DNA from: H111-94 sp034436045
GTDB lineage: Bacteria; Chloroflexota; Ktedonobacteria; Ktedonobacterales; Ktedonobacteraceae
Assembly: GCA_034436045.1 (NCBI GenBank)
Contig: DAOTVZ010000330.1
Coordinates: 1-32,082 of the forward strand
DNA: 32,082 bases
Direction: 5' to 3'
Shown: in pieces, positions 13,994-22,110 of the stretch
Layout: each line of letters starts with the position of its first letter
Position numbering within the stretch: position 1 is the stretch's first letter
Made by a program: the position numbers and the translations under genes
The notes under the pieces: model-generated
Databases searched by the model: none
Told to the model about the DNA's origin: nothing
The model's input: the letters and a program-made list of their open reading frames with translations, nothing else

Positions 13994-16900
13994 TTATGAT
14001 ACCACCATATGAGGGGCGTAGGTTGCCAGTGCCTTGTCGAGCCAGAGCAGGTCGATAGAGGCATTACTGGTGGTGAAGATAGAACCGGCCTCGGTCAGAT
14101 AGTCAAGTCCACGCTGGTATTCTGGGTCTTGCTGGCTACTTACTGATATGGCGCTTTGAAGAAGAGCAGTGCCATAGCCGTACAGAACCCTGGCGTAATC
14201 GATGCGCATGCCTGATTCTCGGAAGATTGCCAGAGCCTGCTCAAAATGCGTGTATGCCTCTTGATAGAGTCCCTGCCGGGCCTTGATGCATCCTAGCAGG
14301 CGCTGGGTGCGACCCTCGATGCGCGCGGTTTCGTGTTCTCTGGCCTCTTGCAGGCAATGCTGAGCCATCTCGGTCGCGGTCGCCAGATCGCCGTCGATAA
14401 AATGGACGGTAGCGAGATAAAGCTTGCCTTCAATCACCACCTCGGCCTCTAAGCCTACGGGGTGAAGAGCGTGCCGAAGCGTAGCGCGTGCGCGTGCCAG
14501 GAGCAACTTGCAGAGTGGGGAGCGTTGTGGTTGTGCAGCCTCGTTAGACTGTATCTGGTGAGCGAGCAGAGCGCTAGTGGTGCGCAGATTACCCAGGCAG
14601 ATCATAGCATAGTGAATACAGCGAATATTTTTGATGGCGCGCCCAATGCGCATGGCGTGGTACAGACTTTGGGCTGCGTCCTGTAGTTGCCCCAGGTCTT
14701 GTTGCACACGCGCCAGCTCTGAGTAGCACCAGCTCATATGTTCGCGGTCATTCACGCGCTCGGCGATGGACAGGCTACGCCGCAGCCAGTTCTCGGCCTC
14801 AAGGAGATTGCCGGAGCGGTTGAAGACATCGCCGAGGTTGATAGTGACGAAGGCGATATTGGGCAAATCACCGATACGCTCGGCCATATCGTAGGAGCGT
14901 TTGAGGTAGATGCGCGCGGAGTCCAGGTCGCCTTTCATAATGTAGGCTGCACCGAGATTGCCGCAGGTGCGCGCGATGTCGGAGAAACGTTCGTGACGCT
15001 CGAAAATGTCCAGGGCGGTGCGCATCCGTTTGAGGGCATCCGTCAATTGCCCGGTGCTGGTTTCCAGAATGCCAAGCAATTCGTTGGCATTGCCTAACTC
15101 AATGGGGTCGCCAATCAGCGCTCGTTCAGTGCGGGTGGTCAGTGCTTTGTTGATGGTGGTTAGTGTTAGCGGATTAGATGCAATGACCTGTTCCAGTATC
15201 TGCAATGAAGCCTGGAGATACTCCAGGGCCTCCTCCGTGTTCCCCTTTAAGCGTAGTAGTGCGCTATATTGCAGATGCAGACAGGCCCAGGCGACTCCAG
15301 AGGTGACACCGGCCTTTATCATGATATCTTTACCGCGCTGATAGCAGGCAAAAGCCTTTTCGTACTCGCCGGTATTCTTCCATGTGTTGCCAATAGCGCG
15401 CCAGAGCAGGCCCTGAATCTGGGCCTCCTGTTTCTGCTGAAATTCCATGTCCTTGTGATCTGTGGCTATATGCTGCTGGAAGTACTCGCTGGTGCGGATA
15501 CAGAGCATATGCTCATATAAATGGCGGGCATCTTCAAAGTCTCCTAAGATGTTACAGCATTCCGCGACAAATTCGAGCAGGCGGCAGAAGTGGTGTGGCT
15601 CTTTTATCGTGGAGAAGAGATGCGCAGTGATTGGTTGGCTCGTGATGAGATCAATAGATGTATGGGACGCGATGCGGTCAATTGTATGTAATGGAGTGCC
15701 AAGCTGAGCGTGAAGGGCCAGGAGATAATAATAGCGTGCTTCCGAATAGGCGGCGATAGTATATGCATTATTACCGGCCAGCTCGGCGTAGTGTGCGATG
15801 CTGTGGGTATCACCGTGACCACGACGCAAATGATAAATGATCGTTGCCGCGACCTTCTCTTGTGGTTGTGAGCTTTGTGCTATTTTAATAGCCTCTGCTG
15901 CCTTGCGATGGAGTAGGGCGCGTCGAGCCGCCGAGAGCCGGTCATAAAGATGGCTGACGATGAGAGGATGCCAGAACTGGTAAGTGATGTCGGTTGCGCT
16001 ACTGATTTCGGCAAGCAGACCGGCGTTGAGGGCTTCGTCTAATAGATCAAGCACCCTATCTTCGCTATGCTCCTGGGCCATCGGGAGTAACTGATTTAGC
16101 TCGAAGGAACCACCTAAAATGGCGGCCTTGCTCAAGAGGGTCTGACATTCGCTGCTTAGCCGGTTCAGACGGCGATCCAGCACTGTTGCAATGGCTTCTG
16201 GGAGAGAGCGATACCTATGCGGTGCCTGCCGCGCGCTGTATCCTTCCTGCTCGGTCTGCTCTTGCGGGGAAAGAGGGGGGTGTGCTTTGCATGTCTCTGT
16301 TGTGTTCGTTTCGACGGCGCGAGCGAGTTCTTCGGCAAAGAATGGGTTGCCGGCGGCCTGCATTTGAATATATTGCACCAGGTTTTGCGGCAAGTGGGAT
16401 AACAGAACGCCCATCTGTGATTGTGTAAGCGGTTCTATATTGAGAATAACGATCTTTTGTTCCCGGTGCAGATCGGCCACTAATGCGCGTAATTTGTGGG
16501 TTGGGGCCAGTTCTTTGTCACGGTTGGTGCCAATAAGTAAAATACGTTGATGATGGATGTGATGGGTCAGATAGGATAATAGTTCGATGCTACTTTCATC
16601 GGCCCAATGTAAATCATCCAGCACGAGCAACAAGGGATGAATGGTGCTGAGCGCGTTGAGTAGACCCAGCGTGCTTTCCCATAGCAACAGGCGCTCTTGC
16701 TCGTGAGGCATGGCAGGCAAGGCGTGTGATGCAACTGCTTGTGGCGATGTGGCCCATTCTGGAAGCAGGCTACCGAGGCGTTCGGGCCGGAAATGAAAGC
16801 GTTGCGCCAGTTCGTGAATAAAGGGGGGGACGCCGGTAATCTTTTTATCGTCGGGCATGATCAACGTGCTGAGTAGGGCGCGTAACAATTCTGTCCAGGG

Positions 16901-18361
16901 TCGATAGGGGATGGTTCCTTCCTGTTCATAAGCCCGACTCCAGGCGATGGCCCAGTTGCGCTTATCGGCCTCAAGGCTCAACTCTTCGGCTAGACGTGTT
17001 TTGCCAATACCAGCCTCTCCTTGCAGCAAGATGAAGTGCGAGAACTGGCCGGTGGTGTTGTGCCCATTTGAACGGCTGGCGGTCTGGGGTTTCTCGCTCT
17101 GGAGATCGCGTTTATGGGATTGTCCTTCGACATGCAGCATAATCTGGCGTATGGTATCGCGCTCGCGTTCACGATCAACGAGCGGGCGGCGATTATGGCG
17201 GCTGATATGAAAGGAAGGGCGTGGAAAGGCTTTTTTGGGATCAATCAGCGGGGCGCTGTTAGTAGAGCCAGCTTTGCCTGTTTTACCGTTCGGTTCCTTA
17301 CCAGGAGTAGTGCCGGGGCGGGCCATGTCGGGCTGAGGCATGTGCGGGATATGGCCCTGGCGTAGCATTTCGTAGAGTGAGCGTGTCTCAAGGAGTGGTT
17401 CACTCTCGTATTCGCGTTTGAGCATCTCGGCATATTGCCGATAGGTCTGAATAGCCTCGCCGCGTCGATCCATGTGCGTAAGTACAATCATGAGATGTTG
17501 AAGTGCTGTTTCGTTTGTTGGTTCTGCCGTGCGTAAGCGGTCGAGCAGTTCAACCGCGCTGGAGAGTGCGCCTCGTTGAGCGCGCAGACGAGCCATATTC
17601 AGTAGTAGACCGATCCATCGGCGCTGGAGAACATCGCGCCTCCTCGTGGCCCATTCGGAGTAGAGTTCTTCTAGCAGATAGCTGCCTTTGTAGAGTGCTT
17701 CGGCCTGCTCCATTAGATGTTCAGCCTCGACCATATCATCGGTTGCGTAAGCTTCCTTGAGCAAGGCTTCAAAGGCGTCGGCATCGACCCAAAGAGAGTG
17801 CTGATCGGCCAGTTGGAGAACATCGCGTTCAAGGCGTAGCAGTTGTGAGGCGGCAGGGCGGGCGATGTTCGGTTCTAAAATCTGCCGTAGCTCGTGAACG
17901 GCACCGTTCAGGCGGTTTGAGGCAATCTCGACTTCCAGATCAGGCCACAGCGAATCCATCACCTGTTCCCGCCCCAGGCGGCGACCTGGGCTGCTGAGAA
18001 GACAACCCAACAAGGCACGTACACGCCGCCGATGCCATTTCCGGTTATCGATCACTTGCCATTCACCATCGATCTGGTGTTCAACTTTGAATTGTCCCAA
18101 CAGGTAGATACGTAAGATGGGGAGAGAGGATGTTTCGCAGTTGTGAGGTGTCTGCTCTTCGTTCGCTACCAGCACGGATTGAGTTTGCACCGGCACGATA
18201 CCAACGGGCAAATGCGTCCCGATATATTTACTGATTGTACGCCCTTTCTCACTCCAGTAAGCATACCAGTATGGCCCATGCCCCTCACCCTCACGGCATT
18301 TGCGGCAACGCTCTTTGCCGCAGCGGGTAAATTGCTGGCGGTAAGTCACTTTACTATTCAT
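13994..18361 (-). CDS. Giant BTAD/AAA/TPR transcription regulator with N-terminal Cys-rich domain
   Basis: A 1455-residue protein. Residues 4-52 form a small domain with Cys14, Cys19, Cys22 and His28 (TRCGKERCRKC, then HGPYWYAYW), DUF6788-like and probably zinc-binding. Residues about 80-180 resemble an OmpR/SARP winged helix (LRIYLLGQFKV, then VMDSLWPDLEVEIASNRL), followed by a BTAD domain to about 340. An AAA/STAND ATPase follows: Walker A GEAGIGKTRL near residue 450, Walker B LLLVLDDLHWADE near residue 581. From about 850 to the end come many TPR-like helical repeats. This is the layout of large AfsR/MalT-like activators. The frame runs on to ATG 18478, but a TATAAT promoter overlaps that codon and the conserved domain begins at ATG 18361, so the shorter form is chosen. 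Inducer and targets are unknown. Confidence 0.85.
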   Translation of the reverse strand: MNSKVTYRQQFTRCGKERCRKCREGEGHGPYWYAYWSEKGRTISKYIGTHLPVGIVPVQTQSVLVANEEQTPHNCETSSLPILRIYLLGQFKVEHQIDGEWQVIDNRKWHRRRVRALLGCLLSSPGRRLGREQVMDSLWPDLEVEIASNRLNGAVHELRQILEPNIARPAASQLLRLERDVLQLADQHSLWVDADAFEALLKEAYATDDMVEAEHLMEQAEALYKGSYLLEELYSEWATRRRDVLQRRWIGLLLNMARLRAQRGALSSAVELLDRLRTAEPTNETALQHLMIVLTHMDRRGEAIQTYRQYAEMLKREYESEPLLETRSLYEMLRQGHIPHMPQPDMARPGTTPGKEPNGKTGKAGSTNSAPLIDPKKAFPRPSFHISRHNRRPLVDRERERDTIRQIMLHVEGQSHKRDLQSEKPQTASRSNGHNTTGQFSHFILLQGEAGIGKTRLAEELSLEADKRNWAIAWSRAYEQEGTIPYRPWTELLRALLSTLIMPDDKKITGVPPFIHELAQRFHFRPERLGSLLPEWATSPQAVASHALPAMPHEQERLLLWESTLGLLNALSTIHPLLLVLDDLHWADESSIELLSYLTHHIHHQRILLIGTNRDKELAPTHKLRALVADLHREQKIVILNIEPLTQSQMGVLLSHLPQNLVQYIQMQAAGNPFFAEELARAVETNTTETCKAHPPLSPQEQTEQEGYSARQAPHRYRSLPEAIATVLDRRLNRLSSECQTLLSKAAILGGSFELNQLLPMAQEHSEDRVLDLLDEALNAGLLAEISSATDITYQFWHPLIVSHLYDRLSAARRALLHRKAAEAIKIAQSSQPQEKVAATIIYHLRRGHGDTHSIAHYAELAGNNAYTIAAYSEARYYYLLALHAQLGTPLHTIDRIASHTSIDLITSQPITAHLFSTIKEPHHFCRLLEFVAECCNILGDFEDARHLYEHMLCIRTSEYFQQHIATDHKDMEFQQKQEAQIQGLLWRAIGNTWKNTGEYEKAFACYQRGKDIMIKAGVTSGVAWACLHLQYSALLRLKGNTEEALEYLQASLQILEQVIASNPLTLTTINKALTTRTERALIGDPIELGNANELLGILETSTGQLTDALKRMRTALDIFERHERFSDIARTCGNLGAAYIMKGDLDSARIYLKRSYDMAERIGDLPNIAFVTINLGDVFNRSGNLLEAENWLRRSLSIAERVNDREHMSWCYSELARVQQDLGQLQDAAQSLYHAMRIGRAIKNIRCIHYAMICLGNLRTTSALLAHQIQSNEAAQPQRSPLCKLLLARARATLRHALHPVGLEAEVVIEGKLYLATVHFIDGDLATATEMAQHCLQEAREHETARIEGRTQRLLGCIKARQGLYQEAYTHFEQALAIFRESGMRIDYARVLYGYGTALLQSAISVSSQQDPEYQRGLDYLTEAGSIFTTSNASIDLLWLDKALATYAPHMVVS

Positions 18362-18476
18362 CGCTGATTGCCTGATCTGCTCTCTTGCTATGCACAGTAC
18401 GCGAAAAATATACTCAAAGATACCAGTCTTAAACGGTCTTACTGATGAGTGCAGAGAAAAAATCCTTACAGAAGAC

Positions 18477-18519
18477 ATTATATCTGAGCCTGTCTGGATA
18501 GCACAATAGGCTAGCCTAT
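18477..18519 (-). promoter_or_regulatory. Promoter of the giant regulator with overlapping palindrome
   Basis: The minus strand has TATAAT (18482-18477) and TTGTGC (18506-18501) 18 bases apart. The perfect 14-base palindrome ATAGGCTAGCCTAT (18506-18519) touches the -35 box. A transcript from near 18470 would have a leader of about 110 bases to ATG 18361. The palindrome also lies 112 bases before the divergent gene, so one regulator could act on both. Confidence 0.5.
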
Positions 18520-18630
18520 ATGTATGTGCTTATTTGGATTAGAGTGACAGGATTCTACTACTTGACAGGAACCATCTCCTAAGCCAAAATGAAGATGAGT
18601 TAATTGCTGAAAAGAAAAAAGGATTTGCAT

Positions 18631-19173
18631 ATGAATAAACAGCAATCATATCTCAATTGGTATATATCTGCCTCTGTTCTGATGCCGTTGCTTGTGCTGG
18701 TGTTGACGGCGGGCGGAGCCTCACCCCTTGAGACACAAAATGCCCGTCTTGGCCCCTATCAGCTTCTGCTGAGCTATTATAGCCTGCCTCGTGTTGGCCA
18801 GAGCCTCAATATGACGATAGGGGCGGCTAATGGCGCTGAGCTACAGTTCTCACAAGCCACGCTCGTTCCCGCGCCGGGCACCGACGGCAACATCCTGCGT
18901 GTACAGCTTACCCCCGACAGCGATACCCCTGGCCTCTATGATGTAGCAGTCACGCCCCCGGTACGTGGCAACTGGTACCTGCATCTGACGGTGAGTGGGG
19001 CATCCGGTGCAGTGACGGGCAATATCCCAATGATAGTGCAAGGCCCGCCGACCATGCCCACCTGGCTCGGCTGGAGCATTGGCCTCTTGCCACTACCGTT
19101 TCTTATAGCCTTTATCTATATGCAGATTATCGCACGTAACAGGCGCAAAGAAATGGTGAAACGGGCGGTATAA
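18631..19173 (+). CDS. FixH/YtkA-like membrane protein
   Basis: A 180-residue protein with an N-terminal hydrophobic helix (about 10-30, WYISASVLMPLLVLVLTAGG), an extracytoplasmic domain of about 110 residues, and a C-terminal helix (about 148-168) with a basic cytoplasmic tail RNRRKEMVKR. The middle domain has the strand pattern of YtkA/FixH-type Ig-like modules: GPYQLLLSYYSLPRVGQSL, DTPGLYDVAVTPPVRGNWYL and HLTVSGASGAV. Such modules occur in copper and cytochrome oxidase maturation proteins and in CopC-like fusions; metal-binding residues are not evident here. ATG 18631 is preferred over TTG 18604 because AAAAAAGGA lies just before it. It is divergent from the giant regulator. Confidence 0.65.
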   Translation: MNKQQSYLNWYISASVLMPLLVLVLTAGGASPLETQNARLGPYQLLLSYYSLPRVGQSLNMTIGAANGAELQFSQATLVPAPGTDGNILRVQLTPDSDTPGLYDVAVTPPVRGNWYLHLTVSGASGAVTGNIPMIVQGPPTMPTWLGWSIGLLPLPFLIAFIYMQIIARNRRKEMVKRAV

Positions 19174-19199
19174 TAAACGATAGCTTGAGAGGCAATGAT

Positions 19200-19427
19200 T
19201 TACCCTTTTCGTCCTTTTAGCAGGATATAATCCATATCGAAGTATCGCTGCATTGATTCGTCGCTGCTCAAAATGAAGTGTTCCAGCCGCGCTTTTTCCT
19301 CGCTCGGCATCTGTGAGCGCGCTGTCCAGTCGTCGTAGTCGTCAACGCGACGGAAGTGTTCGCTGTGTTCGATCTGTAGACCTGCCTGGGTGAAGAACGC
19401 GCACCATTCCTCAATGCGGATTTCACG
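19200..19427 (-). pseudogene. C-terminal remnant of a SAM-dependent methyltransferase
   Basis: Reading left from 19427 to a TAA at 19202-19200 gives about 75 residues: REIRIEEWCAFFTQAGLQIE, HSEHFRRVDDYDDWTARSQM, PSEEKARLEHFILSSDESMQ and RYFDMDYILLKGRKG. The EEW..FF..AGL...E and DYDDW..R..MP motifs are typical of the last third of Methyltransf_11-type enzymes. The SAM-binding half is absent and an in-frame TAG (19430-19428) precedes it. The stop of the neighbouring membrane-protein gene (19425-19423) falls inside this remnant, marking a deletion or recombination junction. Confidence 0.65.
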
Positions 19428-19941
19428 CTATGCTCTCGTCGGCCAGTTGGGTGGTGGGCCTTTGCGGCTTCCAGGTAGAAAAGTGGTTAACAAGCAGACC
19501 TAGCACCAGCCCATACATGCAGCGGCCAAACACCGACCCCCACCATGGGACAGCGCCCAGAAAGTAGAAGAAGGTCGCAGTTGGCAATAGTTTATACAAG
19601 ACTACCCAGAGAGAAATCGGCGTTTCGAGCATGATGAAAAGGACTCCGGCAACTACCAGAAGCCAACCATGAAGCCGCCGCCAACGTGCGATTGCCGTGA
19701 AAATGACGCCCAGCCCGATAGAAAACGCGAGATGAACCCCTATACCGACCAGCACCGGCACAAGCGCGAAGCCGTATCCGGCAGGAGCAGCAATCCCTAG
19801 CGTGTGAGCAATAGCGTCAGGCAGCGCCCAGAAGTTTGTGACTATAGCTCCAGTGACCAGTGCAATACTCAAAAACACAATACCGGCGATGAGACCGGGC
19901 AACGCCCAGAGCGAGAGAGCATTGGGAAAAGCTTTTTTCAT
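19423..19941 (-). CDS. Four-helix membrane protein, function unknown
   Basis: A 172-residue protein with about four membrane helices (near residues 8-36, 55-85, 91-115 and 120-150) and a polar tail. No family motif is recognised. The start has AAAGGAT about eight bases upstream of the ATG. The last few codons (LADESIA then TGA) overlap the methyltransferase remnant in another frame, so its C-terminus may have been set by the same rearrangement. Downstream on this strand lies only the remnant; upstream is a 347-base gap with a palindromic repeat. Confidence 0.6.
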   Translation of the reverse strand: MKKAFPNALSLWALPGLIAGIVFLSIALVTGAIVTNFWALPDAIAHTLGIAAPAGYGFALVPVLVGIGVHLAFSIGLGVIFTAIARWRRLHGWLLVVAGVLFIMLETPISLWVVLYKLLPTATFFYFLGAVPWWGSVFGRCMYGLVLGLLVNHFSTWKPQRPTTQLADESIA

Positions 19942-20288
19942 GATGACGTATCCTTTCTTCCGATAGAACGGTTCAGTTATTTCCTTGATGGAAGAGCATT
20001 ATTTGGGGGGGGGTAGCTGCTCCGTTCATTCTCCCTTGTGGCTCTTCCAGATACTTCGAGTATAAAGGGGTATGAGCGTATCTGGTAGTGAAGGTAGTCA
20101 GAAGAAAGGGATGACATTTGTCATGAGCAGAAGGAGGTTCATAGAGGCGAATCAACTCCTGCTTGCTGAGTAGACGCAGACGTAGGGACAATGGCTTAGG
20201 CAAGGTATCACGGTCTATGTCTTTTGCCATTGTCCCTACGAAGAGTACTCGCCGACCCTCTGCGTGAAGTTATATCAGCAAGTGGGCG
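19942..20288. other. Intergenic region with G-tract and palindromic repeat
   Basis: No convincing gene is seen in these 347 bases. They contain a run of nine G (20005-20013) and the inverted repeat at 20181-20240. An 85-codon open frame on the minus strand spans the region but overlaps the repeat, lacks domain features and is judged chance. Confidence 0.5.
20181..20240. repeat. Perfect 15-bp inverted repeat, GTAGGGAC type
   Basis: CGTAGGGACAATGGC (20181-20195) and GCCATTGTCCCTACG (20226-20240) are exact complements around a 30-base loop. A related arm, GGCATCGCCCCTAC, is seen at 32022-32035 (11 of 14 positions alike). Repeats with this GTAGGG start are common between genes in Chloroflexota as I recall, so a REP or MITE-like dispersed element is likely. 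It lies beyond the end of the GT4 gene and could also stop its transcript. Confidence 0.7.
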
Positions 20289-21527
20289 CTATGCATCCGC
20301 TTCCAGCGCTGTTCTGGCCTGGGGCGTTACTGGATACGAAACCAGAGCAGACAGGTCTTTTTTAAGCAGAGCTGGAGATGAAGCCTGCGGGCGCTGCGGC
20401 TGGCGGCCAGAAGTGATACGTGTCTCGACAAGGCGAGAGGCACGGTAGGTGGCGATGACTTTTTTGTAGATGGTAGTGTACCTTCGCGCCATCGTTTCTA
20501 CAGAGAAGCGACGTCGTGCACTCTCCAGCACTGTTGCACGATCAATTTCGTCGATGTGCGGAATGTATTGAGCCATTTCATGCACATCATGTACGAGGAA
20601 GCCGGTACGCCCGTGTTCGATGATCTCGCTGGCGGCTCCTCTGGCAATAGAGATCACAGGGCAACCGACTGCCATCGCCTCAATCATCACCATCCCAAAT
20701 GGCTCTTCCCACTGGATCGGGTTCAAGAAGCCGCGAGCACGGCTGAACAGATCAATCTTCTGTTGTAGATTGACGGGACCAATGTATTGGATTTGATCGC
20801 CGTCAACAGCAGGCTTGACCTGTTGTTCGTAATAGTCGATAGACTCCTTTACATAGGTATCGATGGTGCCTGCGAGAATCAGGCGGACGTTGGCTTCTTT
20901 GGCGGCTTGAATAGCGAGATGAGTGCCCTTGTCTGGAACAATGCGTCCCATCCAGAAGAAGAAATCCTCTACTTTATCTGTCGTAGGCTTGAATTGTGAC
21001 CTGGGGAGGCCATGGTGGACGATACCTACGAAATTAAGAGGGTGTTTAACCTCATCACGTGCCCGTTCGCTGATAGCTACGAAAGGCACGTTAACAGCCC
21101 ATTCCATGTAGAGTTTGTCCGCGTCACCGGTCCAGCTCTGGACGCGATCAAACGGAAAGCGGCTGTGCAGTGTGGTCACATGAGGAATATGTAGATCAGC
21201 CGTCAAGGGGAATATGTACATATCTGACCCAGACGAGAGATGGGTATGAAGGATGTCAAAGTCGTGTTTTTTGATGTACTCAACGGCTTTGAACATGTGA
21301 TAGAACGCCTTCAGGTGTCCTTGCCACGGCACACCTGAAGCAATGAGCGACTGTGGAAAGAAAGAGATTAGCCGAGCGGAGGTACGGGCGTCGCCAGGAG
21401 CGAACAAGGTCACATCATGTCCCTGGGCTACCTGTTCCTCAATGAGATTGTAGAGTACAATCTCCGTTCCGCCGTAATTCTGGGGCGGAACAGCAATCCA
21501 TGGAGGTGCTATATGCGCTATCTTCAT
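20289..21527 (-). CDS. Glycosyltransferase family 4 protein
   Basis: A 412-residue retaining glycosyltransferase with GT-B fold. The N-terminal acceptor domain starts MKIAHIAPPWIAVPPQNYGG then TEIVLYNLIEEQVAQGHDVT. The C-terminal donor domain has FFWMGRIVPDKGTHLAIQAA, the nucleotide-sugar region ANVRLILAGTI, and the E-x7-E motif in EEPFGMVMIEAMAVGCPVI followed by GRTGFLV. The sugar donor and acceptor cannot be read; cell-surface glycan or glycolipid synthesis is typical. ATG 21527 is chosen because AAAAGGACAACT precedes it; ATG 21548 has no SD. It is monocistronic, with large gaps on both sides. The last 50 residues are variable and Arg/Gln-rich. Confidence 0.88.
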   Translation of the reverse strand: MKIAHIAPPWIAVPPQNYGGTEIVLYNLIEEQVAQGHDVTLFAPGDARTSARLISFFPQSLIASGVPWQGHLKAFYHMFKAVEYIKKHDFDILHTHLSSGSDMYIFPLTADLHIPHVTTLHSRFPFDRVQSWTGDADKLYMEWAVNVPFVAISERARDEVKHPLNFVGIVHHGLPRSQFKPTTDKVEDFFFWMGRIVPDKGTHLAIQAAKEANVRLILAGTIDTYVKESIDYYEQQVKPAVDGDQIQYIGPVNLQQKIDLFSRARGFLNPIQWEEPFGMVMIEAMAVGCPVISIARGAASEIIEHGRTGFLVHDVHEMAQYIPHIDEIDRATVLESARRRFSVETMARRYTTIYKKVIATYRASRLVETRITSGRQPQRPQASSPALLKKDLSALVSYPVTPQARTALEADA

Positions 21528-21548
21528 AGTTGTCCTTTTCTCAAACAT

Positions 21549-22110
21549 GGTTTCGCTGAACGGCTTCCAGCAAAAGGATCATCGTAAGTAATCCGTAAAT
21601 GACACGATAGACCGTTCTTTGTGGTTACATATGGTGTAATGGCTATCTCTCTGGATAACCTATCATATATCATACATTAGGCCATACTGTATTTGCAAAT
21701 TATTTAGGTTTCTATATTAAAAGCGTCCATATTTTGATAAAAAGTATTATCAAGATCAACCGATTGCACCTCATCTTGTGAAATCATGCCGCGCAATAGC
21801 CGTGCATAAAAAGAGGGTTCAAAGAAGAATAGCCTGTAATCTGTGCCGTACCCTTGCTATAATTGTGAAGAGGAAGAAGCTGGTAAGATGGCGCTTGCTT
21901 TGTATAGCTGGAGAAACGGCTCGCAGAACTAGCTGTAAAAATAATCAATCATCAGCAATTGAGCAGATTGATGAATACAGTGAAAATCTATGCGAGCGAA
22001 TATGGTTAGGATAGCATCCACTCCTGAATTACAGGGCATAGAGAGCAGACAGCCGGAGTGAAGCCATCTGGATGCAGTCTCTATGCCATCCCCCCTGTAA
22101 TTCGATGCCG
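21549..22110. other. Long intergenic region between cydB and the GT4 gene
   Basis: About 560 bases without a credible gene. TTGATA-N8-TATCAA (21734-21753) is a palindrome 207 bases before the GT4 start and may be an operator. A TATAAT is present on the plus strand near 21857-21862, but no plus-strand gene follows; a 78-codon open frame there is very basic and not family-like. A bulged inverted repeat at 22026-22103 ends the region. Confidence 0.45.
22026..22103. terminator. Bulged inverted repeat behind cydB
   Basis: GAATTACAGG (22026-22035) pairs with CCTGTAATTC (22094-22103), and GCATAGAGA (22036-22044) with TCTCTATGC (22078-22086); the right side has seven extra bases between the two blocks. 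It lies directly after the cydB stop on the minus strand and probably ends the cydAB transcript, although no U-tract follows. Confidence 0.5.

Noticed and set aside
14738..15097. 119-codon plus-strand frame inside the giant regulator gene
   Set aside because: It lies fully antisense to the TPR region of a clear gene and is explained by codon bias there.
19973..20230. 85-codon open frame on the minus strand
   Set aside because: It spans the palindromic repeat and the G-tract and shows no domain or good SD, so it is probably chance.
21778..22014. 78-codon plus-strand open frame after a TATAAT
   Set aside because: The product is a very basic, Cys-rich string without family features, and no SD is seen before its start.
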